The notes beneath the pieces were generated by a model. That model had not been told where the DNA came from. It made no database searches and saw nothing but the letters and a program-made list of their open reading frames with translations. Below are positions 1-7,820 of a DNA stretch of 64,000 nt, in pieces (the stretch's first letter is position 1; each line of letters starts with the position of its first letter). Both the position numbers and the translations under genes were made by a program. This DNA is from Alistipes sp. (GTDB taxonomy: Bacteria; Bacteroidota; Bacteroidia; Bacteroidales; Rikenellaceae). The stretch is taken from positions 54,738 through 118,737 of the forward strand of contig JAFYQI010000001.1 of NCBI GenBank assembly GCA_017547175.1, read 5' to 3'.

Positions 1-2
1 GG

Positions 3-677
3 GAGCAGATTTTTCAAGGGGCCGGTTGGTTCCATTGGTCGGGCATCACGCCTGCCGTGAGCCAGGGTGCAGCCGATATGTGTGCCGAGGCGATTCGCGT
101 AGCGCGTCGGATGGGGTTGGTCGTTTCGTGCGATATCAACTATCGTCGTAACCTGTGGAAATATGGCAAGACGGCCGGCGAGGTATTGCCGGCTCTGATG
201 AAAGAGAGTGACATTGTGTTCGGCACGGAGTTGGAGTACAAACAAGCGTTAGGGGTCGATATGCCAGCCTTTAAGGCGGTCGATACGGCCTACGAAATGC
301 CGATGGAGGGGTATCAGCAGGCGGCTGAGGAGATTGCGGCTCTGTTGCCGCATTGTCACACGATTGTCTTTGCCCTACGCAATGTGCTGCATGCCCAGCA
401 CCACCTGTTGGGAGGTGTGTTGTGGCATCGTGGTGAGATCTATACCTCGCGTATCTTCGATATCGAGGGGGTGGTTGATTGTGTAGGTGTGGGCGATGCC
501 TATAATGCAGGTATCATCTACGGTATGTTGCATGATTGCTCGATGCAGCGCTCGCTGGATTTGGGTGCAGCGGCTTGTGCTTTGAAAAATACCGTGCCGG
601 GTGACTATGCCCAATTCCCGATTGAGGAGATTATGGCTGTAGCCGACGGAAATACGAACGGCCGCGTGCAACGTTAA
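3..677 (+). CDS. kdgK: PfkB-family sugar kinase, probable 2-dehydro-3-deoxygluconokinase (5' partial)
   Basis: The frame is open from the window edge, so the true start lies upstream; the internal ATG at 57 is not the start. The visible part begins EQIFQGAGWFHWSGITPA, which resembles the substrate-binding segment of KDG kinases in the ribokinase/PfkB family. A GVGDAYNAGIIYG segment near the C terminus matches the family's anion-hole and catalytic Asp motif (GxGDxFxAG). The enzyme would phosphorylate 2-keto-3-deoxygluconate in the cytoplasm during uronate catabolism. The KDG assignment rests on that segment and on recognition of the family; other PfkB sugar kinases are possible. It is followed by a bidirectional hairpin shared with the convergent gene. 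Confidence 0.8.
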   Translation, partial: EQIFQGAGWFHWSGITPAVSQGAADMCAEAIRVARRMGLVVSCDINYRRNLWKYGKTAGEVLPALMKESDIVFGTELEYKQALGVDMPAFKAVDTAYEMPMEGYQQAAEEIAALLPHCHTIVFALRNVLHAQHHLLGGVLWHRGEIYTSRIFDIEGVVDCVGVGDAYNAGIIYGMLHDCSMQRSLDLGAAACALKNTVPGDYAQFPIEEIMAVADGNTNGRVQR

Positions 678-731
678 GACGATCGTTTGCGCAGTGGAGG
701 GGGGATAGGAAAGTCCTATCGGCCTCTCAAT

Positions 732-772
732 AACAAAAGCAGGAGTGGAAATAATCCACTCCTGCTTTTGTT
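732..772. terminator. Bidirectional intrinsic terminator
   Basis: An 18-bp perfect stem with a 5-nt AATAA loop lies between two convergent genes. The stem base is A/T-rich on both sides, so it can end transcripts in either direction. Confidence 0.8.
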
Positions 773-788
773 TGTGCGTTCGTTGTTG

Positions 789-1541
789 TTACTCCATCGG
801 GAAAATGCGAACCTCGGTCACTCCCTCGAGTTGCGCTTGGAGTGCTTCGAGGTCGGTCTTCTCCTCCACCTGACCATAGTGGTAGGGATAGAAGATGGTG
901 GGGCGGATTGCTTTTACAGCCTCGACTGCTTGATCAACGGTCATGGTGTAGGGTTGGTTAACCGGTAAGAATGCAACGTCGATATGTTTCAGGGCCTTCA
1001 TCTCTTTGGTCGGCTCCGTATCACCGGCTACATAGATGCGCATCCCGCCCAGAGTGATGATGTAACCGCAATCTTCGCGCTCCTTCGGGTGAAATTGGGT
1101 GTGACCTGCCGAGGTGTTGTAAGCTGCTACTGCTTCGATCTTGACCCCCTCAATCGGATTGGCAATACTGCCCGGTCGCATGGTGTGGCAGTTCATCTCA
1201 AAGGCCTCAGCCGAGGTGCGGTCGCACACAATCTCGGTCGTGCGGGTTGAGAGCTCATCAACAGCTACACCGTCGAAGTGGTCGGAGTGGTGATGGGTGA
1301 CGAGTATGACGTCAGCCTTTTTCAGACGCGAATAGTCGGCATGGTCCATGACGGGGTCGATGTAGATCATCTTTCCATTCCACTCGACAGCCAAAGAGGC
1401 GTGTGCGTAGAAATGGAAAATCACCTCCTGCCCATCGGGAGTCGTGAGGGTGTCGGTAGGGAATTGAACGGTCTTTTTACCGCATCCGAAAAGTGAGAAG
1501 ATCGACATCATAATCAAGGTGTAAAACAGTTTGTAGCTCAT
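789..1541 (-). CDS. Lipoprotein metallo-beta-lactamase-fold hydrolase (UlaG-like)
   Basis: A 250-residue protein with a lipoprotein signal peptide: charged start, hydrophobic core and lipobox LFGC with Cys20. The zinc-binding HxHxDH signature is present as HHHSDH (His83, His85, Asp87, His88), followed by a GDTEPT segment typical of the fold. Related proteins are annotated as MBL-fold metal-dependent hydrolases or UlaG-like lactonases, but the substrate cannot be read from sequence. The lipobox implies periplasmic or outer-membrane anchoring, unlike cytoplasmic UlaG. It has its own promoter-like element upstream, so it is probably monocistronic. Confidence 0.8.
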   Translation of the reverse strand: MSYKLFYTLIMMSIFSLFGCGKKTVQFPTDTLTTPDGQEVIFHFYAHASLAVEWNGKMIYIDPVMDHADYSRLKKADVILVTHHHSDHFDGVAVDELSTRTTEIVCDRTSAEAFEMNCHTMRPGSIANPIEGVKIEAVAAYNTSAGHTQFHPKEREDCGYIITLGGMRIYVAGDTEPTKEMKALKHIDVAFLPVNQPYTMTVDQAVEAVKAIRPTIFYPYHYGQVEEKTDLEALQAQLEGVTEVRIFPME

Positions 1542-1572
1542 TTAGCTGCTTGTATCAGTTGCATTTTCAAAG

Positions 1573-1603
1573 CCAAGATACAAACTTTTTCCGAAAAAAC
1601 AAA
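1573..1603 (-). promoter_or_regulatory. Putative Bacteroidetes promoter for the MBL-fold gene
   Basis: Read on the minus strand, TTTG at 1600-1603 is followed after 19 nt by TATCTTGG at 1573-1580, one mismatch from TAnnTTTG. It lies about 30 nt upstream of the start codon. Confidence 0.45.
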
Positions 1604-1632
1604 GCGATTTCTCGGCAGAAAGAGAAATCGCT
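1590..1632 (-). terminator. Intrinsic terminator after the ftsB-like gene
   Basis: An 11-bp stem (arms 1603-1613 and 1622-1632) is followed on the minus strand by a T-rich run, just past the stop of the leftward gene at 1675. Confidence 0.75.
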
Positions 1633-1674
1633 CGGTGTTGATGGATGGTCTAAGTGGCGTAAAAGTCTTATACA

Positions 1675-1947
1675 CTATTTGATGATATAGACCGTTTCGT
1701 CGGGGTGTTGCATGTGAAATTGCTCGCGTGCATACTCTTCCAGATAGTCGTCGTATCGCAACTGCTCGACCAGCGAACTGTCGCGTTCGATCTTCTCGCG
1801 GTAGGCCTGCTGCTCCGTCTCCAATAGGGCAATGTCGCGCTTAATGGCCAAGGCATGCAGGAGGTTCTGACCAATAAATATCAGCGTGAAAAACACGATG
1901 ATGACTGTTGTGATGATCCAAAAACGACGCGAAAACTCGACCTTCAT
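1675..1947 (-). CDS. ftsB: Septum formation initiator family protein (FtsB/DivIC)
   Basis: A 90-residue bitopic membrane protein: a short basic N terminus, one transmembrane helix (about residues 10-32) and a coiled coil (about 33-70, with the EQQAYREKIERD pattern). Family members join FtsL and FtsQ in the divisome. The C-terminal YAREQFHMQHPDE segment matches the conserved family box, in which an E-Y-x-R-E/K pattern precedes a hydrophilic tail. It is last in the thiL-hpt-queE-ftsB run, 12 nt after queE, and is followed by a terminator. The symbol is by family; DivIC is an equally valid name in this phylum. Confidence 0.85.
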   Translation of the reverse strand: MKVEFSRRFWIITTVIIVFFTLIFIGQNLLHALAIKRDIALLETEQQAYREKIERDSSLVEQLRYDDYLEEYAREQFHMQHPDETVYIIK

Positions 1948-1959
1948 GCGACAAAGAGA

Positions 1960-2595
1960 TTAGGGAATGTGCATGTATTTGTGGCTTTGGATCGAGATGT
2001 TCCAACGCGGATGAGCTTTGGCATATTCGACCATCAGGGGCATCATCTGCTCAGCACGACTCCACTCGGGCTGGAGATACAGCCGGCATTTTTTCGACAC
2101 TTCGCGGGCGTTGAGTTCGGCCCAGGCAAAATCCTCCTCTGATTCGATGATGACCTTGAGCTCATCGGCTTGTCGATAGGCCTCTTTTAGCGGGGGTTGT
2201 TGCCGCTTGGGCGACAGACATACCCAATCGAAGCGCCCCGAGAAGGGGTGTGATCCCGAGGTTTCGAGAAAAATCTCCAATCCGCGTTCGTGTAATCCGT
2301 CGCACAAGGGATCGAGGGGATAGAGCAACGGCTCGCCACCGGTCAAGACGATGGCTTGAGCCGGGTAGGAGGCGGCTCGCTCAATGACGGTCTCGATTTC
2401 GATCGGAGGGTATAGTTTCGGATTCCAGGTGTATTTGGCATCGCACCAACGACAACCTACGTCACAACCGCCAAGGCGGATAAAATAGGCCGGTTTTCCG
2501 CTGTGAAAGCCTTCACCCTGGATCGTATAGAAATCCTCTACGAGCGGCAATCGCCGTCCGCCTTCCAAAAGCTCGATATGGGGATCAAAAGCCAT
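1960..2595 (-). CDS. queE: 7-carboxy-7-deazaguanine synthase, radical SAM enzyme
   Basis: QueE converts 6-carboxytetrahydropterin to 7-carboxy-7-deazaguanine in the queuosine/preQ0 pathway. The 211-residue protein has the radical-SAM cluster motif CDVGCRWCD (CxxxCxxC) near residue 45, preceded by the QueE-typical FYTIQGEG segment that contacts substrate. A TGGEPLLY motif follows, binding the S-adenosylmethionine amino group. The length fits the short bacterial QueE class. Its ATG directly abuts the stop codon of hpt, indicating co-transcription. No other queuosine genes are in the window. Confidence 0.92.
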   Translation of the reverse strand: MAFDPHIELLEGGRRLPLVEDFYTIQGEGFHSGKPAYFIRLGGCDVGCRWCDAKYTWNPKLYPPIEIETVIERAASYPAQAIVLTGGEPLLYPLDPLCDGLHERGLEIFLETSGSHPFSGRFDWVCLSPKRQQPPLKEAYRQADELKVIIESEEDFAWAELNAREVSKKCRLYLQPEWSRAEQMMPLMVEYAKAHPRWNISIQSHKYMHIP

Positions 2596-3138
2596 CTATT
2601 CGCTCACTACGTAGATATCCTTCAGCGAACGGCCCAACTGATCGTAGTCGAGTCCGTAGCCGACAATAAATTCGTTGCCGATCTCCAGAGCGCGGTATTT
2701 AATCGGAATCTGTTTGCTGTACGAAGCAGGCTTAAAGAAGAGCGTGCAGACCTCTACCGAAGCCGGATTCTGAGCCTTCAGGAGTTCGACCATGTGCTGG
2801 ATACTGCCGCCCGTATCAACGATATCCTCCACGATCACAATGTGGCGGCCTTCGATCGAACTGTTCAGACCGATCAGATTCTTCACGGCTCCCGTCGATG
2901 AGGTTCCTTCATAGGAGGCGAGCTTGACAAACGTGATTTCGTTGTTAAACTCGATCTTTTTGATCAGGTCGCTCAAGAACATAAACGAACCGTTGAGTAC
3001 ACCCAAAAAGATCGGAGTGTCGCAGTCGGCGTAATCGGCATTCAGACGCTCGGCCACAGCCTCTACGGCGCGGTCGATCTCTTCGGCGGTGATCATCACC
3101 TTGAAGTGACGGTCGTGCAGTTGGATAATATCCTTCAT
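2596..3138 (-). CDS. hpt: Hypoxanthine phosphoribosyltransferase
   Basis: A 180-residue salvage enzyme that joins PRPP to hypoxanthine or guanine to give IMP or GMP. The PRPP-binding motif is clear as IVIVEDIVDTGGS. The ATG at 3138 (MKDIIQLHD) is preferred over an upstream in-frame start because it gives the normal family length and avoids overlap with thiL. A TATCTTTG element sits 25 nt upstream, so the hpt-queE-ftsB part can be transcribed independently of thiL. Confidence 0.93.
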   Translation of the reverse strand: MKDIIQLHDRHFKVMITAEEIDRAVEAVAERLNADYADCDTPIFLGVLNGSFMFLSDLIKKIEFNNEITFVKLASYEGTSSTGAVKNLIGLNSSIEGRHIVIVEDIVDTGGSIQHMVELLKAQNPASVEVCTLFFKPASYSKQIPIKYRALEIGNEFIVGYGLDYDQLGRSLKDIYVVSE

Positions 3139-3162
3139 GATTGCAGTTGTGTTATTTGGCGA

Positions 3163-3170
3163 CAAAGATA
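3163..3170 (-). promoter_or_regulatory. Putative -7 element for hpt-queE-ftsB
   Basis: Minus-strand TATCTTTG, an exact match to TAnnTTTG, in the thiL-hpt gap. A TTTG lies about 22 nt further upstream, slightly long spacing. Confidence 0.5.
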
Positions 3171-3182
3171 ATAAAATCTTTG

Positions 3183-4118
3183 TTAGAAGTGGCAAAATCC
3201 GTGAAGATCTCGTGTTTCGGCGATGTTGTTTCGTCGCCAAATAAGCCCATCGTGGGTGATACGACCGATCGGATAGAGCGGGCGATGAAATTGTGCCTCA
3301 AAGTCCTGTTGCAAGGTGGTGCATCGCTCGGCCTCGACTGTTAGCAGCAATTTGTAGTCTTCACCCCCCGTGGTGGCCTCGTCGATGGTTGCCCCCTCGT
3401 CGAGCGGGATGGCTGTCAACTCGACTTCGGCCCCCACCTGCGAAGCGGTAAGTATGTGGCGTAGATCCGAGGCGATTCCGTCCGAAATATCCATCATGGC
3501 GTGAACCTCTTCCCGTGCACCGAGCCAGGCTCCGACCTCAACCTCGGGTTGCGGCGTTCGATGAATATGCGCCGCAAGTGTGTCGTAGCGTTCCGATAGA
3601 ATCGCTTTCAGGCCTGCCGCCGATCCTCCCAACCGGTCACTGACCAGGATGATATCGCCTACACGTGCATCGCGACGACGTTTCAGGTGTTTGCTCGGTC
3701 CTCGACCGATGGCTGTTACGTTCAGTATGATGCCATGCTCCGAGCGTGTGGTGTCGCCACCCACGAGTGCTACGTTATGTTGGCGGGCCAGCGCCGTGAA
3801 TCCGTCCATAAAGGCTTCAATCCAGCCTTCTGGTAACCCTTCCGGCAATGAAAGCGAAAGCAGTACTGCAATAGGGCGTACTCCCATCGCAGCTACGTCG
3901 CTCAAATTTACGGCCAACGTTTTATGCCCAATTTCGTGTGCCGAGGTTGCTGCGCGGAGAAAATGCACCCCTTCGCACAAGGCATCGGAGGTGAAGACGA
4001 GTGATTCGCCACCGCCGATTTCGAGTACGGCACAATCATCGCCGATTCCTTCAAAATCGTTGGTCGGTAAGGTGGTACACAGCTGTTTGATAGCTGCTAT
4101 GAGTTCAAATTCGCCCAT
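3183..4118 (-). CDS. thiL: Thiamine-monophosphate kinase
   Basis: ThiL phosphorylates thiamine monophosphate to the active cofactor thiamine diphosphate. The 311-residue protein has the family motifs: GIGDDCAV near residue 25 (Mg-ATP binding), the SDAL segment, the LAVNLSDVAAMG signature near 90, GGDTTRS and MDISDGIASDL. The length is typical. It heads the leftward run and diverges from aroQ. A TATCTTTG element ends only about 8 nt before its ATG, predicting an extremely short leader. The product would serve the TPP-dependent KorB encoded further along. Confidence 0.93.
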   Translation of the reverse strand: MGEFELIAAIKQLCTTLPTNDFEGIGDDCAVLEIGGGESLVFTSDALCEGVHFLRAATSAHEIGHKTLAVNLSDVAAMGVRPIAVLLSLSLPEGLPEGWIEAFMDGFTALARQHNVALVGGDTTRSEHGIILNVTAIGRGPSKHLKRRRDARVGDIILVSDRLGGSAAGLKAILSERYDTLAAHIHRTPQPEVEVGAWLGAREEVHAMMDISDGIASDLRHILTASQVGAEVELTAIPLDEGATIDEATTGGEDYKLLLTVEAERCTTLQQDFEAQFHRPLYPIGRITHDGLIWRRNNIAETRDLHGFCHF

Positions 4119-4125
4119 GATAGGA

Positions 4126-4133
4126 CAAAGATA
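4126..4133 (-). promoter_or_regulatory. Putative -7 element for thiL
   Basis: Minus-strand TATCTTTG ends 8 nt from the thiL ATG, which would place the 5' end almost at the start codon. No clear -33 motif is seen. Confidence 0.5.
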
Positions 4134-4145
4134 GTGAAAAATTTA

Positions 4146-4153
4146 TATCTTTG
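4146..4153 (+). promoter_or_regulatory. Putative -7 element for aroQ
   Basis: Plus-strand TATCTTTG lies 25 nt upstream of the aroQ ATG, close to the opposing thiL element, making a compact divergent promoter region. Confidence 0.55.
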
Positions 4154-4177
4154 TATCGGAATAAGAACCTGTTTACG

Positions 4178-4603
4178 ATGAAGATTTTGATTCTCAACGG
4201 CCCCAACCTCAATCTGCAGGGTCGCCGTGATACGGATGTATATGGCACGAAAACCTTTGAGGAGTTTCTCGAGGAGTTGCGTGCAGCCTATGCCGACATG
4301 ACGCTCGACTATTTCCAGTCGAACGTGGAGGGTGAGTTGATCAACGCCCTGCATGGCTCGGTGGGGGTTTATGACGGCGTGGTCTTCAATGCCGGCGGCT
4401 ATACCCATACCTCGGTGGCATTGCGTGATGCAGTTTCGGCTATCTCGACGCCCGTGGTTGAGGTGCACATCTCCTCGATCATGGCCCGCGAGGAGTTCCG
4501 CCATGTCTCGATGCTGGCACCCGTGGTTATCGGCTCGATTATGGGCTTTGGTCTCGACTCCTACGTGCTAGGTATCGAATCGTTGATTCTGAAGCACGCC
4601 TAA
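4178..4603 (+). CDS. aroQ: 3-dehydroquinate dehydratase, type II
   Basis: AroQ dehydrates 3-dehydroquinate to 3-dehydroshikimate in aromatic amino acid synthesis. The 141-residue length is typical of type II enzymes. The start ILNGPNLN is the family hallmark; a Tyr in the flexible lid (DVYG), the FNAGGYTHTSVALRDA block and the VEVHISSI block with the catalytic His follow. The ATG at 4178 is chosen over an upstream TTG because the conserved block starts there. It lies 15 nt before the flippase gene and probably shares its transcript. Confidence 0.93.
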   Translation: MKILILNGPNLNLQGRRDTDVYGTKTFEEFLEELRAAYADMTLDYFQSNVEGELINALHGSVGVYDGVVFNAGGYTHTSVALRDAVSAISTPVVEVHISSIMAREEFRHVSMLAPVVIGSIMGFGLDSYVLGIESLILKHA

Positions 4604-4618
4604 TCCTATTTGCGGGTA

Positions 4619-6064
4619 ATGAAGAGCCGACTGAAAGCGCAGGTGGCTGCGAGTGCCGAATGGACGATGGGCGAGAAGGTGGCAACAGCCCTCCTTCAGT
4701 TCATTGTGCGTATTTTGGTGCTGCGTATGCTGATGCCCGACGATTTGAAGGTGGTGGCTATTCTGCTGGCGCTTTCATCGTTTGCGTTGGTGGTCGTGGA
4801 TAGTGGCTTTTCGCAAATGCTGGTACGCAAAGCTGATCCTCGTGACGAGGACTTTAAGTCGGTCTTTCTCTTTAATATACTCTCTTCGGTAATCATCTAC
4901 GGGTTGTTGTTGGTGCTCACTCCCTGGTTGGCCGACTATTACGCCATGCCCATTTTGCGAACCACCGCACCCCTCTTTTTCTTGATGATCCCCCTCAATG
5001 CACTGGGTGTGATTCAGCATACGATTCTGACACGTCGTTTTGATTTCGCCCGCATCTCGAAATTGATCTTTACGGCACAACTCATCAGCGGCCTGTCGGC
5101 AGTGGCTTTAGCCTATGCCGGCTTTGGTGTATGGGCTTTGGTGTGGCAGCAGGTGTTGCTGATGGCGGTACGTAGTGTTCTTTTATGGTGGTGGAGTGGT
5201 TGGTCGCCTACCGGTAAGGCATCAGTGGGCGCATTGCGTGAAATGGCCCCCTATAGCATGAGCCTGATGGCTTCGGATTTGGTGACTGCGCTCTATAATA
5301 AAGTCCCGCAGTTGGCCCTCGGTAAACTCTATCTCGATGCCACCCTTGGTTATTACGACCAGGCTATTAAACTCAAAGACCTGCCGGTGCAGTCGGCGAT
5401 GCAGTCGGTGCAATTTGTGACCTTCCCGGCGATGGCAAAAATAGCCCACGACGAGGTGAAATTCGCCGAGAGTTTCCGTCAGGTGTTGTTGGTTGTGGCC
5501 TATGTGATCTTCCCGGTGATGTTGGGGATGGCGGCTGTTGCACAGGATCTGTTTGCCGTTCTGCTTGGTGAGCAGTGGATGCCGACTGTGCCTCTCTTCG
5601 AGGTGGTCTGCTTGGCCGGACTCTTCACCCCGTTGGCGATGATGGCCTATAATGTACTTAAAGTAAAGGCGGAGGGAGGAGTTATTATTCGACTTGAATT
5701 GCTGAAAAAGGGTTTTATGACCCTTGCGCTGATCTATGCAATCCCCCGTTCGGTGGAGAGCGTGGTGTGGGCTTTGGTGGCCTCGGCTGCTTTTGATTGG
5801 GTGGTCAATATGGCTGTCGCATTACCCCTTGCCCGCCTTTCGTGGGGACGAGCATTGCGCGCGTTGCTGCCCGTGGTGGTGGTTTCAGCGGTGATGTACG
5901 GGAGTGTACTGGCGATATCGTGGTGGCTCGTTGAGCCCTCCTGGATGCGATTCGGACTGCAGATTGCGTGTGGTGTGTTTGTCTATCTCGGCCTTTCGGC
6001 ACTCTTTCGATTGGAGGCGTTGAGGGAGATCGTCTCGTTAGTAAAACTACAATTAAAAAAATAA
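4619..6064 (+). CDS. Polysaccharide flippase of the Wzx/MATE superfamily
   Basis: A 481-residue integral membrane protein with about a dozen hydrophobic helices throughout. The N-terminal portion, with AEWTMGEKVATALLQFIVR and RMLMPDDLKVVAI, resembles lipopolysaccharide biosynthesis / oligosaccharide flippase proteins. Such proteins move lipid-linked oligosaccharides across the inner membrane. The ATG at 4619 gives the best start. No glycosyltransferases are adjacent, so the glycan is unknown. The gene sits behind aroQ and is followed by a palindromic repeat and a strong hairpin. Confidence 0.82.
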   Translation: MKSRLKAQVAASAEWTMGEKVATALLQFIVRILVLRMLMPDDLKVVAILLALSSFALVVVDSGFSQMLVRKADPRDEDFKSVFLFNILSSVIIYGLLLVLTPWLADYYAMPILRTTAPLFFLMIPLNALGVIQHTILTRRFDFARISKLIFTAQLISGLSAVALAYAGFGVWALVWQQVLLMAVRSVLLWWWSGWSPTGKASVGALREMAPYSMSLMASDLVTALYNKVPQLALGKLYLDATLGYYDQAIKLKDLPVQSAMQSVQFVTFPAMAKIAHDEVKFAESFRQVLLVVAYVIFPVMLGMAAVAQDLFAVLLGEQWMPTVPLFEVVCLAGLFTPLAMMAYNVLKVKAEGGVIIRLELLKKGFMTLALIYAIPRSVESVVWALVASAAFDWVVNMAVALPLARLSWGRALRALLPVVVVSAVMYGSVLAISWWLVEPSWMRFGLQIACGVFVYLGLSALFRLEALREIVSLVKLQLKK

Positions 6065-6074
6065 GCCGTCTAAC

Positions 6075-6165
6075 AAGGTGATTTCTGCGTTACACTTGTG
6101 CTCGAAATACTCCCATACGCTTAATATGCTGAGGTTTCTCGCACTTCGCAAGCCTTACCCTCCCC
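6075..6165 (+). repeat. Palindromic element family A, copy 1
   Basis: Begins AAGGTGATTTCTGCGTTAC and ends near TCGCAAGCCTTACCCTCC, nearly identical in layout to the copy at 42713. The two halves are imperfect inverted repeats around CATACG...TATGCTG. It starts 11 nt after the flippase stop codon. Confidence 0.8.
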
Positions 6166-6187
6166 GTGTGTTATACAACTTCTAAAA

Positions 6188-6233
6188 AACGGAAAGGGCT
6201 GCCTAACCTATTTGTTGGGCAGCCCTTTCCGTT
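6188..6233. terminator. Bidirectional intrinsic terminator
   Basis: A 16-bp perfect stem (AACGGAAAGGGCTGCC and its complement), extended by further pairing near the loop, sits between the convergent flippase and GH51 genes. Confidence 0.75.
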
Positions 6234-6254
6234 AGTTCTGTTCGGATCAGATTT

Positions 6255-7793
6255 CTACTCAATCTCCAACGTGATAATCGAGGCTGCGGGGAGCTTCAGT
6301 TCAATGCCCGTCTTGGTGATTTTAGCCCCCTTGAAGGGCTTGATGCCCACCCGATTGGTCGCATCGAAGTCGTTGTAGGCGTCAATCGATTCGGCATGCA
6401 GAATGGTGCCTGATACCTGCTTGGGGTTGAGCTCATCGAACGAAATCTGGATCGTAGGCTCCTTCTCCAACTCGGGATTGACCACCGAGAGGTGCAGTTT
6501 GCCCGCCTTATCGCGCGAAGCCGTCACGCTGACCTCGGGGATCGAACGTGTCTTGGTCACCTGACGCTCAGCCGCCGAGCAGGTCGTGGGTACAAACGTA
6601 GCACCCTGATGCGGGCGGTAGAGCCAGAAGGCGTGGTAGGTGGGGGTGAGCACCATCTCATCACCACGTGTGAGGACCATGGCCTGCAGCACGTTGGCAA
6701 TCTGGGCGATGTTGGCCATGGTGATACGGTCGGCATAGCGGTGGAAAACATGGAAGGTCAGCGCTGCCACCATTGCATCACGCATCGTGTTCTGCTGGTA
6801 GAGGTGTCCGCGCACCGTACCCGGCTCCTCGTCGAACCAAGTGCCCCACTCATCGACCAAAAGACCAATGCGTCGCTCGGGGTCGGCAGCATCCATCAGG
6901 GCGATGTGGCGACGGATCACCGGCTCGATCTCGAGCGCCTTGCCTAGCGTTTCGTAGTATTCGTCAGTCGAAAAATCAATGGCCGATCCCTTGCTGCCAC
7001 GCCAACCCTTGACGGCGTAGTAGTGCAACGAAAGACCGTGCATGCGGTTGCCGATCTGTTTTAGGAGCACCTCGGTCCAGTTGTAGTCGTAGTCCGACGC
7101 GCCACTGGCCACCTTGTAGAGTCGATTTCCGTTGAAGTTGCGGCAATAGGTGGCATAACGGCGGTAGAGATCCGAGTAGTATTCGGGGCGCATGTTACCA
7201 CCGCAACCCCAGCTCTCGTTACCTACACCGAGGTATTTCACCTTCCAGGGCTTCTCTCGGCCGTTCTTCTTGCGCTCCTCGGCCATAGGCCCGTTATCGG
7301 CGGTCATGTACTCGACCCATTTGGCCAGCTCCTCGACCGAACCCGAGCCGACATTGCCACTGATGTAGGGCTCGCAACCGAGCTTCTCGCAGAGGTTGAG
7401 GAATTCGTGTGTGCCAAACGAGTTGTCCTCGATCGTGCCACCCCAATTCGAGTTGACCATGCGGGGACGATTCTCCTTGGGGCCGATGCCGTCACGCCAA
7501 TGGTATTCGTCGGCAAAACAGCCGCCCGGCCAACGCAAAACAGGAATCTGCAAGGCTTTGAGTGCCTCCAGTACGTCGGTGCGGTAGCCATCTTCGTTCG
7601 GAATATCACTATCTTCGCCTACCCAAAGGCCTCCGTAGATACACGTGCCGAGGTGCTCGGAAAATTGGCCGTAGATTTCGGGGGCAATGGTAGGTTGATC
7701 CGTGGCGCGATCCAATACGCGCACCTCAATCGGTTGCGCTGTTGCCGCAAAGGCGCAGACAAGAGCTAATAGTAAGGTTGAAAAGCGTTTCAT
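6255..7793 (-). CDS. Secreted alpha-L-arabinofuranosidase, glycoside hydrolase family 51
   Basis: A 512-residue enzyme with a Sec signal peptide (ALVCAFAATAQ, cleavage after about residue 19). GH51 enzymes remove terminal alpha-L-arabinofuranose from arabinan, arabinoxylan or arabinogalactan. The acid/base Glu193 lies in GVGNESWGCGG and the nucleophile Glu315 in LLVDEWGTWF, both intact in the TIM barrel; WPGGCFADEYHWRDG is a further GH51 block. A C-terminal beta-sandwich follows. It is 27 nt downstream of galK in the same orientation and divergent from susCD, so it probably processes arabinose-bearing side chains imported or bound by the SusCD complex. Confidence 0.93.
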   Translation of the reverse strand: MKRFSTLLLALVCAFAATAQPIEVRVLDRATDQPTIAPEIYGQFSEHLGTCIYGGLWVGEDSDIPNEDGYRTDVLEALKALQIPVLRWPGGCFADEYHWRDGIGPKENRPRMVNSNWGGTIEDNSFGTHEFLNLCEKLGCEPYISGNVGSGSVEELAKWVEYMTADNGPMAEERKKNGREKPWKVKYLGVGNESWGCGGNMRPEYYSDLYRRYATYCRNFNGNRLYKVASGASDYDYNWTEVLLKQIGNRMHGLSLHYYAVKGWRGSKGSAIDFSTDEYYETLGKALEIEPVIRRHIALMDAADPERRIGLLVDEWGTWFDEEPGTVRGHLYQQNTMRDAMVAALTFHVFHRYADRITMANIAQIANVLQAMVLTRGDEMVLTPTYHAFWLYRPHQGATFVPTTCSAAERQVTKTRSIPEVSVTASRDKAGKLHLSVVNPELEKEPTIQISFDELNPKQVSGTILHAESIDAYNDFDATNRVGIKPFKGAKITKTGIELKLPAASIITLEIE

Positions 7794-7820
7794 GGTTGGT
7801 CGTAGGTTTTTGGATACAGT